A stretch of 45,465 nt of DNA from an uncultured Clostridia bacterium (GCA_934122085.1 CAKOVS010000011.1:1-45465), one strand, 5' to 3'; positions 23,620-33,026 are shown, counted from the first letter of the stretch. Translations and numbers: made by a program. The notes: generated by a model not told the origin, from the letters alone.

Positions 23620-26214
23620 TTATTTAATAAATAGTTCATCATCTTTGCAATCTACTGTAATTGTTGTATTTGGTAAAATTTTATTTGCTAAAATATTTTT
23701 TGCAATTAATGTTTCAAGTTTCTTTTGGACAAATCTCTTTAATGGTCTTGCACCATAAACTTCATCATATCCATTATTAATTAAATAATCTTTTGCTGAT
23801 TGTGTAACATTTAAACTAATATGTTTATCATCAAGTCTTCTTTCCAAATCTTTAATTAATAAATCTAATATTCTTCCTATTTCAGTTTTCTGTAATGGTT
23901 TATAAAATACTATTTCATCTAATCTGTTCAAAAATTCTGGTCTAAAGCTTTGTTTTAACAATTTTCTTACATTTTCTTTTGCTTCTTCAGATATTTCTCC
24001 ATTTTCTTGAATTCCGTCTAATATATAACTTGAGCCTAAGTTTGAAGTTAATATTATAATTGTATTTTTAAAGTCTACTGTTCTTCCTTGTGAGTCTGTA
24101 ATTCTACCATCATCAAGTACTTGTAACAAAATATTAAATACATCTGGATGAGCTTTTTCTATTTCATCAAATAATACTACTGAATATGGTTTTCTTCTTA
24201 CTGCTTCTGTTAATTGTCCACCTTCTTCATATCCAACATATCCTGGAGGCGCACCAATTAATCTAGATACAGAGTATTTTTCCATATACTCACTCATATC
24301 TATTCTTATCATATTATGTTCATCATCAAATAAGCATTCTGCTAATGCTTTTGCAAGTTCTGTTTTACCAACACCTGTTGGACCTAAGAACATGAATGAT
24401 CCTATTGGTTTACGTGGATCTCCAATTCCTGCTCTTGAACGCATTATTGCTTCAGATACTTTTTCTACTGCATCATCTTGTCCAATTACTCTCTTATGCA
24501 ATAATTCTGGTAAATGTAGTATTTTTTCTCTTTCACTTTCCATTAATTTTGTAACTGGTATTCCTGTCCATCTTGAAATAATTTTTGTTATTTCATCTTC
24601 TGTTACTTTATTTCTTAATAGACCATCTTCTTTTCCTTTTTCAGATAATTCTTCTTCTGCTTTTAATTCTTTTTGTAATTCTGGAAGTTTACCATATCTT
24701 AGTTCTGCTACTTTTCCTAAATCATATACTCTTTCTGCTTGTTCTATTTGTGCATTTACTTGTTCTATTTCTTCACGTAATTTTTGTACTTTAGAAATTG
24801 CTTGTTTTTCATTTTCCCATTTTGCTTTCATTCCATCAAATTTTGTTTTTAATTCTGCTTTTTCTTTTTTGATGTCTTCTAGTCTCTTTTTAGAAATTTC
24901 GTCTGTTTCTTTTGAAAGTGCTGTTTCTTCAATTTCTAATTGCATTATTTTTCTTGATACTTCATCAAGTTCTGTTGGCATTGATTGCATTTCTGTTTTT
25001 ATCATTGCACAAGCTTCATCTATTAAGTCTATTGCTTTATCTGGTAAAAATCTGTCTGAAATATATCTGTGTGATAATGTTGCAGCAGTAATTAAGGCAT
25101 TGTCTGATATTTTAACTCCATGATATACTTCATATCTTTCTTTTAATCCTCTTAATATTGATATTGTATCTTCTACTGTTGGCTCATCTACCATTACTGG
25201 TTGGAAACGTCTTTCTAGTGCTTGGTCTTTTTCTATATATTGTCTATATTCATTTAATGTAGTTGCACCAATACAATGTAATTCTCCTCTTGCTAACATT
25301 GGTTTTAATAAGTTTCCAGCATCCATTGCACCATCTGTTTTTCCTGCTCCAACAATTGTGTGAATTTCATCAATAAATAAGATTATTTTTCCTTCACTTT
25401 TCTTTACTTCTTGTAATACTGCTTTTAGTCTTTCTTCAAATTCTCCTCTATATTTTGCACCAGCTACAAGTAGTCCCATATCAAGTGAGAATATTGTACA
25501 GTCTTTTAATCCTTCTGGCACATCTCCTCTAACAATTCTTAATGCTAATCCTTCTGCTATTGCTGTTTTACCAACACCTGGTTCACCAATTAAACATGGA
25601 TTATTTTTGGTTTTTCTTGATAGAATTCTTATTACATTTCTTATTTCATTATCTCTTCCTATTACTGGATCAAGTTTTTGGTCTCTTGCCATTTGTACTA
25701 GGTCTTGACCATATTTCTTTAAAACATCATAGGTTTCTTCTGGATTATCTGTTGTTACTCTTGTGTTTCCTCTAACTTCTGATAATGCTTTTAAAAATGC
25801 GTTTTTTGTTATATTAAATGTTCTAAATAATTCTTTTAATTGGCTATTTGCATGATCAAATATTGAAATCATTATATGTTCAACAGATACATATTCATCT
25901 TTCATTTTTTTTGCTATATTTTCACTATCTGCTAATACTAAATCTGTATCTTGTGATACATATATTCCATCATTTGGTCTTGATCCACCTGTCATTCTTG
26001 GCTTGTTATCAACTAGTCTTTTTACTTCATTTTCGAAGTTTTCTTCATTTGATGTAATTTTCTTTATTAGTTCTTTTATTAAGCTATTGTCTTGCTCTAG
26101 TAATGCAAGTAATATGTGTTCTTGTTCTACTTGTACATTTTGATTTGTGCTTGCTAATGTTTGTGCATTTTGTAATGCTTCTATTGATTTTTGCGTAAAT
26201 TTTTGTATATTCAT
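23620..26214 (-). CDS. clpB: ATP-dependent disaggregase ClpB
   Basis: An 864-residue Hsp100 chaperone that threads aggregated proteins through its hexamer with DnaK. The ATG at 26214 is preferred over a GTG three codons upstream because GGAG then has a workable spacing. Order: N-terminal Clp domain (1-145), AAA1 with Walker A GEPGVGKT and Walker B FIDEIHT, a long coiled-coil middle domain (about 405-525), AAA2 with GPTGVGKT and LFDEIEKAHPDV, and the C-terminal D2-small domain. The middle domain length separates it from ClpA and ClpC. The CIRCE element and consensus promoter upstream indicate HrcA heat-shock control. Confidence 0.95.
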   Translation of the reverse strand: MNIQKFTQKSIEALQNAQTLASTNQNVQVEQEHILLALLEQDNSLIKELIKKITSNEENFENEVKRLVDNKPRMTGGSRPNDGIYVSQDTDLVLADSENIAKKMKDEYVSVEHIMISIFDHANSQLKELFRTFNITKNAFLKALSEVRGNTRVTTDNPEETYDVLKKYGQDLVQMARDQKLDPVIGRDNEIRNVIRILSRKTKNNPCLIGEPGVGKTAIAEGLALRIVRGDVPEGLKDCTIFSLDMGLLVAGAKYRGEFEERLKAVLQEVKKSEGKIILFIDEIHTIVGAGKTDGAMDAGNLLKPMLARGELHCIGATTLNEYRQYIEKDQALERRFQPVMVDEPTVEDTISILRGLKERYEVYHGVKISDNALITAATLSHRYISDRFLPDKAIDLIDEACAMIKTEMQSMPTELDEVSRKIMQLEIEETALSKETDEISKKRLEDIKKEKAELKTKFDGMKAKWENEKQAISKVQKLREEIEQVNAQIEQAERVYDLGKVAELRYGKLPELQKELKAEEELSEKGKEDGLLRNKVTEDEITKIISRWTGIPVTKLMESEREKILHLPELLHKRVIGQDDAVEKVSEAIMRSRAGIGDPRKPIGSFMFLGPTGVGKTELAKALAECLFDDEHNMIRIDMSEYMEKYSVSRLIGAPPGYVGYEEGGQLTEAVRRKPYSVVLFDEIEKAHPDVFNILLQVLDDGRITDSQGRTVDFKNTIIILTSNLGSSYILDGIQENGEISEEAKENVRKLLKQSFRPEFLNRLDEIVFYKPLQKTEIGRILDLLIKDLERRLDDKHISLNVTQSAKDYLINNGYDEVYGARPLKRFVQKKLETLIAKNILANKILPNTTITVDCKDDELFIK

Positions 26215-26233
26215 AAATATCACTCTCCTTTTA

Positions 26234-26267
26234 TATTATAGGTAAGTTCAAAGAACTTTCATATAAT
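26234..26267. repeat. Hairpin in clpB leader, related to the dispersed second hairpin
   Basis: TATTATAGGTAAGTTC-aaa-GAACTTTCATATAATA lies just upstream of the clpB Shine-Dalgarno. Its GTTC/GAAC core and TATA arms match the second hairpin at 13644-13678 and 17407-17437. It could sequester the leader at low temperature, but this is inference. Confidence 0.5.
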
Positions 26268-26282
26268 ATGAATATATGTTTT

Positions 26283-26311
26283 AACAGCACCTCTTTTTAG
26301 ATAGTGCTGTT
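26283..26311. other. Hairpin in clpB 5' leader
   Basis: AACAGCAC (26283-26290) pairs with GTGCTGTT (26304-26311), between the promoter and the start codon. No minus-strand T tract follows, so it is not a typical terminator. Confidence 0.5.
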
Positions 26312-26335
26312 ACTTTCTTTTCATTTACATTTATT

Positions 26336-26364
26336 ATTATACATCATCTTTTTAGCAATGTCAA
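26336..26364 (-). promoter_or_regulatory. Consensus promoter of clpB
   Basis: TTGACA, 17 nt, TATAAT on the minus strand. The -35 box overlaps the right half of the CIRCE element. Confidence 0.8.
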
Positions 26365-26378
26365 TAGTAGAGTGCTAA
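26352..26378. promoter_or_regulatory. CIRCE operator (HrcA site)
   Basis: TTAGCAATG-N9-GAGTGCTAA. The right half is a perfect CIRCE arm and the left half matches 7 of 9. It covers the clpB -35 box, the usual place for HrcA repression of class I heat-shock genes. Confidence 0.8.
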
Positions 26379-26392
26379 TTTTGTAGAATTTT

Positions 26393-27709
26393 TTACATCA
26401 AATGTACTAAAAATATTTTTGCTAAACTCAAAAATATAAAAAATCCCAATACATCAGTAGCAGTTGTCAAAAATATTGAAGAAGACAATGCTGGATCAAT
26501 TTTTAACTTTTGCAAAATTAATGGAATCAATATTCCAGACACACCTGAAATTATCAAATTTGCGACCATTGCTAAAAAAGCAATAATTCCCAAATAATAA
26601 TTTCCATACATTATTGAAACAATTCCACTTGTTACAATTCCTATAACTGCCCCATCTATAACTCCAAGCAATATTTCTTTTCCAAGTAAATGCCAAGAAT
26701 CTTTTAAACTAACCTTTCCCATTGCAATATTTCTAATTATAATAGAAATAGTCTGTGTTCCTGCATTTCCACCCATACCTGTAATAATTGACATTATAGA
26801 TGATAATGCTACAACTTGTGCAATTGTAGATTCAAAAACTTTTATTGTTGCAGATGCTAAAAATGCAGTTAACAAATTTACAAGTAACCATGGAAGTCTT
26901 AATTTTATAGATTCCAATAATGTACTATCTAATGTCTCTTCTTTTGCAACACCACCCATTTTTAACAAATCTTCTGTGTGTTCTTCTACTATTACATCAA
27001 CTATATCATCAATTGTTATAATTCCAAGCATCGCTTTTTTCTTATTCAAAACTGGTATTGCTGTCAAGTCATATTTTGAAACTATTAAAGCAACTTCCTC
27101 TTGGTCTGTTTCTGGATCAACATATACAAAATGCTCATTTGTTATTTCTTCTAATTTTTCATTTTCTGGGGCAACTAATATATCTCTTAATTGTGCTGTT
27201 CCTATTAATTCTTTTTTTCTATTTACAACAAAGATTGTGTCAATTAACTCTGTTTTTGGTGCTATTTCTTTTATCTTTTTTATTGCATCTTCTATTGGAA
27301 GATTAGCATTAAGAGCTATATATTCTGTTGTCATAATACCACCAGCACAATCATCTTTATATCCTAAAAGTTCTTTAATAACAGCTCTATCTCCACTTTT
27401 CATCAAATTAATTAATTCTTTAGATTTTCCAACATTCATTTCTCCTAAAATATCTACAATATCATCTTTTGACATATAACTAAATACTTTTAAGATTTTC
27501 TTATTATCTAAAAACTTCAATATTCTAAGCTGAGTATCTAATTCAGCTTCTTCTAATATTCCAGCTAATTCTTCCTCTGTTGGTTTCTTTAAAAATTCTT
27601 CTAATTCGTCATCATCATATTCAGATAGCTTTAAAGCTAGATCGACAGCAGTAATGTCGTCTAGCTCTTTTAAGTTCTCTAAATCATTATTTTCATTTCC
27701 TTCAATCAT
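26393..27709 (-). CDS. mgtE: Magnesium transporter MgtE
   Basis: A 438-residue Mg2+ channel. The N-terminal superhelical MgtE_N domain (about 10-130) is followed by tandem CBS domains (about 130-255, with IMTTEYIAL and TAIPVLNKKK), a connecting helix, and five TM helices from about 275, including the pore motifs GNAGTQT and the last-helix STAATDVLGF-like segment. The cytosolic domains sense Mg2+ and close the pore. The ATG overlaps the dxs stop codon by 4 bp (ATGA), so it is translated in coupled fashion with dxs. No terminator separates it from the clpB promoter, 12 bp on. Confidence 0.95.
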   Translation of the reverse strand: MIEGNENNDLENLKELDDITAVDLALKLSEYDDDELEEFLKKPTEEELAGILEEAELDTQLRILKFLDNKKILKVFSYMSKDDIVDILGEMNVGKSKELINLMKSGDRAVIKELLGYKDDCAGGIMTTEYIALNANLPIEDAIKKIKEIAPKTELIDTIFVVNRKKELIGTAQLRDILVAPENEKLEEITNEHFVYVDPETDQEEVALIVSKYDLTAIPVLNKKKAMLGIITIDDIVDVIVEEHTEDLLKMGGVAKEETLDSTLLESIKLRLPWLLVNLLTAFLASATIKVFESTIAQVVALSSIMSIITGMGGNAGTQTISIIIRNIAMGKVSLKDSWHLLGKEILLGVIDGAVIGIVTSGIVSIMYGNYYLGIIAFLAMVANLIISGVSGILIPLILQKLKIDPALSSSIFLTTATDVLGFFIFLSLAKIFLVHLM

Positions 27710-29628
27710 GATTTATTCACCCCATTTATTATATTTTCTTCATCTAACCCATATATTTTTTCAAGTTCATCAACACTTCCATGTTTTATGAATTCATCAG
27801 GATATGCATAACTTTTTATTTTTACTCCTTGTAAATTATTATTTACAATTAGTTCTTTTACTGCTGTGGCTAACCCATTTATAATAGTTCCATCTTCTAT
27901 TGTTATTACATTTTTAGTTTTCTTAATACTTTCAATTATTGTATTATTATCTAATGGTTTCAAAAATCTTGCATTTATAACTTCAACATCCATTTTTTCT
28001 TGTAGCTTTTGTCCTATATCCATTGCTTTTGCAACCATTTTTCCAATTGCTATTATAGTTACTCTTTGTGTTTTGGTATTAAATACTTTATCTCCAATCT
28101 TTTGTAATATTTTTGTTTTACTTGATTTTTCTTCATTTATAATTTTCTTTAAAACTTCTGCTTTTCCTAATTCGATATTTTCATGTCTTTCAAATTTTAC
28201 TTTTGAATCTTCTCCTCCACGAGGATATCTAATAATTACTGGCTTATTTAATTTTACTGCAAATTCTAACATATTTTCTAATTCTTTAAAATCTTTTGGT
28301 GCCATTATTGTTAAATTAGGAACAAGTCTAAAAAATGCCATGTCTAATGTTCCTTGATGTGTTTCTCCATCTGCTCCAACACATCCAGCTCTATCTACAC
28401 ACATAATTACTGGCAAATTTTGCATTGCAACATCATGTATAACTTGATCATATGCTCTTTGATAAAATGATGAATATATTGGTATTACAGGTATCATTCC
28501 TTCTTTTGCCATTCCTGCAGACATTGTTATAGCATGTTGTTCTGCAATTCCTACATCAAAAAATCTTTTTGGAAATTCTTTTTGGAATTCTCTAAGTCCT
28601 GTTCCATCTTTCATTGATGCTGTAACAGCAACTATTTTTTCATTTTCTCTTGCTAGTTTTACCAATTTTTCTCCAAATATTTTAGAATAATCTGCTTTTT
28701 TCGCTTTTTTTAATTCTCCTGTTTCTATATTAAATGGAGATGTTGCATGAAATTTATCTGGATTTTTTTCCGCTATTTTATATCCTTTTCCTTTTTTAGT
28801 TAATACATGTATTAAAACTGGTCCTTCTATTTCTTTACTTAGTTTTAATATACTTTCTAATTTTTCAATATTATGTCCATCAACAGGTCCTAAATATGTA
28901 AAACCTATATCTTCAAAATACATTCCTCTTATTACTAATTGTTTACATGCTCTTTTAAATCTTTGAATAATCTTTACTAATTTATTTCCTACAACTGGTA
29001 ATTTATTTAATTTGTTTTTTATTAATTTATTTGTTCGAGTATATAATTTTTTTGTTCTTAGTGTACTTAAAAACTGATTTATTCCACCTATATTTTTGGC
29101 AATACTCATTTCATTATCATTTAATATAACTGTTAAATTACAATTACTACATCCTGCATCATTTAAGGCTTCTAGTGCCATTCCACCTGTTAATGCACCA
29201 TCACCAATTACTGCTATACAAGAATTCTTTTTTTTCTGTAAATCTCTTGCTCTAGCCATTCCTAATACTGCTGAAATTGATGTACTGCTATGTCCTGTAT
29301 TAAAGCAATCTGCATCTGATTCATTGCTTTTTGGAAAACCTGCAATTCCATTTAGTTTTCTTATATTTTTTAATTCTTCTCTTCTTCCAGTTATAATTTT
29401 ATGTACATAACTTTGATGTCCTACATCCCATACTATTTTATCTTCTGGAACGTTAAATACGGAGTGTAGTGCTATTGTTAGCTCTACCACTCCTAAATTT
29501 GATGCTAGATGTCCTCCATTTTCTGAAACTACATCTAATATATATTTTCTTATTTCTTCTGCTAATTTTTTCTTTTCTTTTTCATTTAATTTTTTTAAAT
29601 CTTGTGGTGAATTGATTTGTTCTAACAT
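27706..29628 (-). CDS. dxs: 1-deoxy-D-xylulose-5-phosphate synthase
   Basis: A 640-residue thiamine diphosphate enzyme, the first step of the MEP isoprenoid pathway, condensing pyruvate and glyceraldehyde-3-phosphate. The length is normal. Motifs are GHQSYVHKI (70-78), the ThDP/Mg2+ site GDGAL (142-146) with ALNDAG, the central IAEQHAITMSAGMA catalytic stretch, DRAGCVGADGETHQG and the C-terminal ARFLKPLD. It is transcribed from TTGCAA-17-TAAAAT and overlaps the mgtE start by 4 bp, so a magnesium transporter is co-produced with this Mg2+-dependent enzyme. Confidence 0.96.
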   Translation of the reverse strand: MLEQINSPQDLKKLNEKEKKKLAEEIRKYILDVVSENGGHLASNLGVVELTIALHSVFNVPEDKIVWDVGHQSYVHKIITGRREELKNIRKLNGIAGFPKSNESDADCFNTGHSSTSISAVLGMARARDLQKKKNSCIAVIGDGALTGGMALEALNDAGCSNCNLTVILNDNEMSIAKNIGGINQFLSTLRTKKLYTRTNKLIKNKLNKLPVVGNKLVKIIQRFKRACKQLVIRGMYFEDIGFTYLGPVDGHNIEKLESILKLSKEIEGPVLIHVLTKKGKGYKIAEKNPDKFHATSPFNIETGELKKAKKADYSKIFGEKLVKLARENEKIVAVTASMKDGTGLREFQKEFPKRFFDVGIAEQHAITMSAGMAKEGMIPVIPIYSSFYQRAYDQVIHDVAMQNLPVIMCVDRAGCVGADGETHQGTLDMAFFRLVPNLTIMAPKDFKELENMLEFAVKLNKPVIIRYPRGGEDSKVKFERHENIELGKAEVLKKIINEEKSSKTKILQKIGDKVFNTKTQRVTIIAIGKMVAKAMDIGQKLQEKMDVEVINARFLKPLDNNTIIESIKKTKNVITIEDGTIINGLATAVKELIVNNNLQGVKIKSYAYPDEFIKHGSVDELEKIYGLDEENIINGVNKS

Positions 29629-29671
29629 GTTATTACCTTCTTTATTGTATAATAAGTATTAATTCCCAAAT

Positions 29672-29700
29672 ATTTTACCACAATTTGTTGTTTCTTGCAA
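29672..29700 (-). promoter_or_regulatory. Promoter of the dxs-mgtE operon
   Basis: TTGCAA, 17 nt, TAAAAT on the minus strand, about 45 nt upstream of the dxs ATG. Confidence 0.6.
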
Positions 29701-29704
29701 TATA

Positions 29705-30424
29705 TTAATCTTTATTATCTTCTACTGCATTACTTTCATTTAATATTTCTTCTTTTTCTTCTGCTGTAATGAATTCATATCTTACCATTTTATCTAATAC
29801 TTGATTTTGTCTTTTTTTGGCTAAATCTAAATGTTTTGTTGGACAATATGCTGATGGAGCATTTGGAATTCCAGCCAACATACTTGCTTCGTTTCTGTTC
29901 ATATCTTTTGGTTCTTTTTTATAATATCCTCTTGATGCTTCTGCTACACAATAATATCCATCTCCAAAATAACTTGTATTTAAATATAATTCTAATATTG
30001 TATCTTTATTTAAATTTTTTTCTAAGTCATATGCCATAAATATTTCAGATATTTTTCTTAATGCTGATTTTTCTTGTGTGAAATATATATTTTTGGCAAG
30101 TTGTTGTGTTATTGTACTTCCACCTTCTCTTAATTCTTTTGCTTTTATATTTGAATATACAGCTCTTGCTAATGCAATTGGATCTATTGCACCATGTTCG
30201 TAAAATCTCCTATCTTCCACAGCAATTACTGCATCTTTATAAAATTCAGACATATCTTCAAGTTTTGTATAGTTTTCATCTGATTTTATTTCTGCTACTT
30301 TATCTGATATACTAATTTGTTCAAGTGCTTGTTTATATAATTCATGTCCTTTATATACAAATCCTGCTATTATAAATATTATGATTAATAGTATAATTAT
30401 TAATATTCTTTTTATTACTTTCAT
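29705..30424 (-). CDS. Monofunctional peptidoglycan glycosyltransferase (GT51)
   Basis: A 239-residue protein with an N-terminal TM anchor (about 6-26) and a complete GT51 transglycosylase domain that polymerises lipid II into glycan strands outside the membrane. Catalytic E70 lies in AVEDRRFYEHGAID, followed by GGSTITQQLAKN (101-112), the second glutamate region at 127, and LYLNTSYFG (146-154). No transpeptidase domain follows, so it is MtgA-like rather than a class A PBP. The start has AAGGGTG upstream. It lies 76 bp before dxs, whose own promoter sits in that gap. Confidence 0.9.
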   Translation of the reverse strand: MKVIKRILIIILLIIIFIIAGFVYKGHELYKQALEQISISDKVAEIKSDENYTKLEDMSEFYKDAVIAVEDRRFYEHGAIDPIALARAVYSNIKAKELREGGSTITQQLAKNIYFTQEKSALRKISEIFMAYDLEKNLNKDTILELYLNTSYFGDGYYCVAEASRGYYKKEPKDMNRNEASMLAGIPNAPSAYCPTKHLDLAKKRQNQVLDKMVRYEFITAEEKEEILNESNAVEDNKD

Positions 30425-30540
30425 TTCATCACCCTTTTTATTATATATTATTTTTCGACATAAATCTATTTATTTTTATTTTACTATATTAATGTGACAA
30501 ATCAATGACATTTATATTAATTTTTTATTAAAATAAAAAA

Positions 30541-30593
30541 GCGAGCCTAAGATTTTCTATCAAATGAAAATTTTAAGAAAATCTAAGGCTCGC
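30541..30593. repeat. Intergenic hairpin, possible diverged copy of the dispersed element
   Basis: GCGAGCCT.AGATTTTCT (30541-30558) pairs with AGAAAATCT.AGGCTCGC (30576-30593), an 18-bp stem with one mismatch. It holds the same place relative to the second hairpin as in copies 1 and 2, but the sequence is different. It is the main content of the gene-free stretch 30425-30730, together with the next hairpin and a terminator. Confidence 0.55.
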
Positions 30594-30610
30594 CATATTT
30601 ATCTAGTACA

Positions 30611-30637
30611 GAAAGTTCTCCTACAAGGAGAACTTTC
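30611..30637. repeat. Second hairpin, copy 3 of the dispersed element
   Basis: GAAAGTTCTCC (30611-30621) pairs with GGAGAACTTTC (30627-30637). Core and right flank (CTACTATATAAAAA) match copy 1 closely. Confidence 0.6.
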
Positions 30638-30646
30638 CTACTATAT

Positions 30647-30685
30647 AAAAAAGGCTTAAATTGTTTTTACACAATCCTCGCCTTT
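30647..30685 (-). terminator. Terminator of sleB
   Basis: GGC..ATTGT/ACAAT..GCC with symmetrical internal loops, followed by TTTTTT on the minus strand. It lies about 45 nt past the sleB stop. Confidence 0.6.
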
Positions 30686-30730
30686 CTTGTACATAGCTCT
30701 TATTTTAGAACTATGGTGAGTGTATTAGCA

Positions 30731-31666
30731 TTAGCCCCATACTTTATAGAAAATGTGGCCACCTTTCTGAACTTTGCACTTGATATTACTCCGTGCTACG
30801 AGTTCAGAAGAACCCGTAAATTCAGGACTATAGAAGTACAATGCTCCTCCAGAAGCATAATTCTCTGAATTAAGTCCTAATCGCTTGGCTTCTTTTCTGA
30901 GCCAATTTTCTGTGGGATCTTCTCCATTTAGAGCTCTCCGAGCTGCTTCTTTTGTCATATCAGGCACTTTGGAAAAATCAACTGTTTTTCCACATGCATA
31001 AATATGACCATTTCTTGTAGAAGCAAATTGCCCCTTTTGCATAATCACTTCTTTAATTGTGTTAGGAAAACTATCGCTTTCCACACGATTAAGAATCGTA
31101 GCTGCTGCTGCAACTTGCTGTTCCTCTGTTTGATTGCCTGCCTCTGCATAAGTAATCTCACAAAGTAGTTCATAATCGTATTCTGAATAACCATTCATGT
31201 TTGATGTTAAAATTGAATTTTCCTCTAATTCAACATCAGATTTTTTTTCTTCCACTTCAGTAGAGGATTTTTCATTGTTTTGAGACTGTTGTTCTGCCAA
31301 TTTTGCTTCAAATTCAGCATTAACTGAATCTTCATTTTCATTAGCAAAATCATCTGCAATTTTTTGCTCATATTCAGCATTATATGAATCTTCAGATTCT
31401 TTTATCCCAATAGGAGCAATTTCTCGCTTAGAGGTTAACAATTCTTGCCGAATAACATTCAATATCTCTGAATTTTCCAACTCTTCTGTTGTCTGTTCAG
31501 AAATTTGTTCTTGAATATTGGTCTCAGCACGTTTAGCAGTTTCTCTTACATTCAAGACTTGATTATTAACCAAATTACTCAAATTAATTGAAGCCACCAC
31601 TCCAATAGCACAACAAACTAATGTCGTACCATCAAAGTTCTTTTTCTTGTTTCTCCGATTTGTCAT
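30731..31666 (-). CDS. Cell wall hydrolase SleB family
   Basis: 311 residues with a short N-terminal TM/signal (about 13-32), a long acidic helical linker and a C-terminal hydrolase-2 (SleB-type lytic transglycosylase) domain (about 160-311). The catalytic acid is probably E175 in TYAEAGNQ. ILNRV, GQFAST and YFYSPEF are further domain marks. The linker holds two near-copies of one unit, EDSYNAEYEQKIA (92-104) and EDSVNAEFEAKLA (112-124). The family cuts cortex or vegetative peptidoglycan. The gene's composition is visibly less AT-rich than its neighbours, which hints at transfer. It has its own TTGAAA-17-TATAAT promoter. Confidence 0.85.
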   Translation of the reverse strand: MTNRRNKKKNFDGTTLVCCAIGVVASINLSNLVNNQVLNVRETAKRAETNIQEQISEQTTEELENSEILNVIRQELLTSKREIAPIGIKESEDSYNAEYEQKIADDFANENEDSVNAEFEAKLAEQQSQNNEKSSTEVEEKKSDVELEENSILTSNMNGYSEYDYELLCEITYAEAGNQTEEQQVAAAATILNRVESDSFPNTIKEVIMQKGQFASTRNGHIYACGKTVDFSKVPDMTKEAARRALNGEDPTENWLRKEAKRLGLNSENYASGGALYFYSPEFTGSSELVARSNIKCKVQKGGHIFYKVWG

Positions 31667-31706
31667 GGTAACTTTTACACTCCTTACTATTTTTAGACAT
31701 ACTTTT

Positions 31707-31735
31707 ATTATACTCTATAATATCGTATTTTTCAA
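31707..31735 (-). promoter_or_regulatory. Promoter of sleB
   Basis: TTGAAA, 17 nt, TATAAT on the minus strand, about 40 nt upstream of the ATG. Confidence 0.7.
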
Positions 31736-31757
31736 GTGCTTTTTTGGAATAAAATGT

Positions 31758-31790
31758 AAAAATAGCAATTGAAAATAAATCGCTATTTTT
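31758..31790 (-). terminator. Terminator of tyrS
   Basis: AAAAATAGC pairs with GCTATTTTT around a loop, with TTTTTACATTTT after it on the minus strand. It starts 10 nt past the tyrS stop. Confidence 0.7.
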
Positions 31791-31799
31791 ACCTAGTTT

Positions 31800-33026
31800 C
31801 TATTTTTTCTTTCCTACATAATAATTTTTCTTTCCTCTTTTTATAATAACATATGTATTGTCTATAAACATATCTAAAGATATTATCTGATTAATGTCTG
31901 TTATTTTATTTCCATTTAAAGATACTGCACCACTTGTTACAAATTCTCTCGCTTCTCTTTTACTTGATGCAGCTCCTACTAATATTACAATATCAACAAT
32001 GCTAATATCACTTTGAACTTCTTTCATATCTTGTTCATCAAATAAATCTGAAATATCTTGTTTAGTTAAATCATCAAATTTATTATTAAACAAACTTTGT
32101 GCTAGTTTTTCTGCTCTTTCATATTCTTCTTTTCCATGTAAAAATGTTATTATTTCACGTGCTAAAGCTTTATGTGCTTCTCTTAATTCTGGATGCTCAT
32201 TATTTTTTCTTTCGTATTCTTCAATTTCTTCTTTTGAAAGAAATGTATATATTTTTAAATAATTTATTACCATTGAATCTTCAACATTTACAAAGAATTG
32301 GTATAATTTATAACTTGATGTTTTGGTTTTATCTAGCCATAAAGCATTTCCTTCACTTTTTCCAAATTTTTTCCCTTGTGAATCTGTGACTAATGGCATT
32401 GTAAATCCATATACTTCATCACCTGTTGATTTTCTTATTAAATCAATTCCTGCTGTAATATTTCCCCATTGGTCAGATCCAGCACATTGTAAATCTACTC
32501 CATTGCATTCATGTAAATGTTTGAAATCTAATGCTTGTAATATCATATATGAAAATTCTGTATATGTAATTCCTGAATCTAGTCTTCTTCTTATAATATC
32601 TTTATCTAACATATAATTAACATTAAAATATTTTCCATAATCTCTTAAGAAGTCTATAACATTGATATCTTGATACCAATCATTATTATTTACAACTTCA
32701 AATCCAAATATGTCTTTAACTTGTTTTTTTAGACATTCAAAATTATGTCTTACTTGTTCTTTACTAATCATTGCTCTTTCTGTTGTTGGTCTTGGATCTC
32801 CAATCATTCCTGTTCCACCACCAACTAGTAATATTGGATGATGTCCAGCTTCTTTTAATCTTTTTGATATTAAAAAACTTGATAAATGTCCAACATGTAA
32901 ACTATCTGCTGTTGGATCTGTTCCTATATAAAATGTTAATCCTCCTTTATTTAATTTTTCTTCTAATTCTGGACTTGATATATCTTTTATTAGCCCTCTC
33001 CATTTTAAATCTTCTACTAATGTCAT
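31800..33026 (-). CDS. tyrS: Tyrosyl-tRNA synthetase
   Basis: 408 residues from the ATG at 33026. An upstream ATG overlaps the AAAGGAAG Shine-Dalgarno, so this one is preferred. It is a class I synthetase that charges tRNA-Tyr. Motifs are the HIGH variant HVGHL, the tyrosine/tRNA stretch QCAGSDQWGNI, the KMSKS variant KFGKS, and a C-terminal S4 RNA-binding domain (about 340-408). The length fits the bacterial TyrRS family. No T-box leader is recognisable in the short region upstream. Confidence 0.96.
   Translation of the reverse strand: MTLVEDLKWRGLIKDISSPELEEKLNKGGLTFYIGTDPTADSLHVGHLSSFLISKRLKEAGHHPILLVGGGTGMIGDPRPTTERAMISKEQVRHNFECLKKQVKDIFGFEVVNNNDWYQDINVIDFLRDYGKYFNVNYMLDKDIIRRRLDSGITYTEFSYMILQALDFKHLHECNGVDLQCAGSDQWGNITAGIDLIRKSTGDEVYGFTMPLVTDSQGKKFGKSEGNALWLDKTKTSSYKLYQFFVNVEDSMVINYLKIYTFLSKEEIEEYERKNNEHPELREAHKALAREIITFLHGKEEYERAEKLAQSLFNNKFDDLTKQDISDLFDEQDMKEVQSDISIVDIVILVGAASSKREAREFVTSGAVSLNGNKITDINQIISLDMFIDNTYVIIKRGKKNYYVGKKK

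Noticed and set aside
30541..30700. CRISPR-like or tRNA-like structure in the hairpin-rich gap
   Set aside because: There are no regularly spaced repeats with spacers, and no T-loop or acceptor stem sequence. The stems are better explained as the dispersed hairpin family and a terminator.
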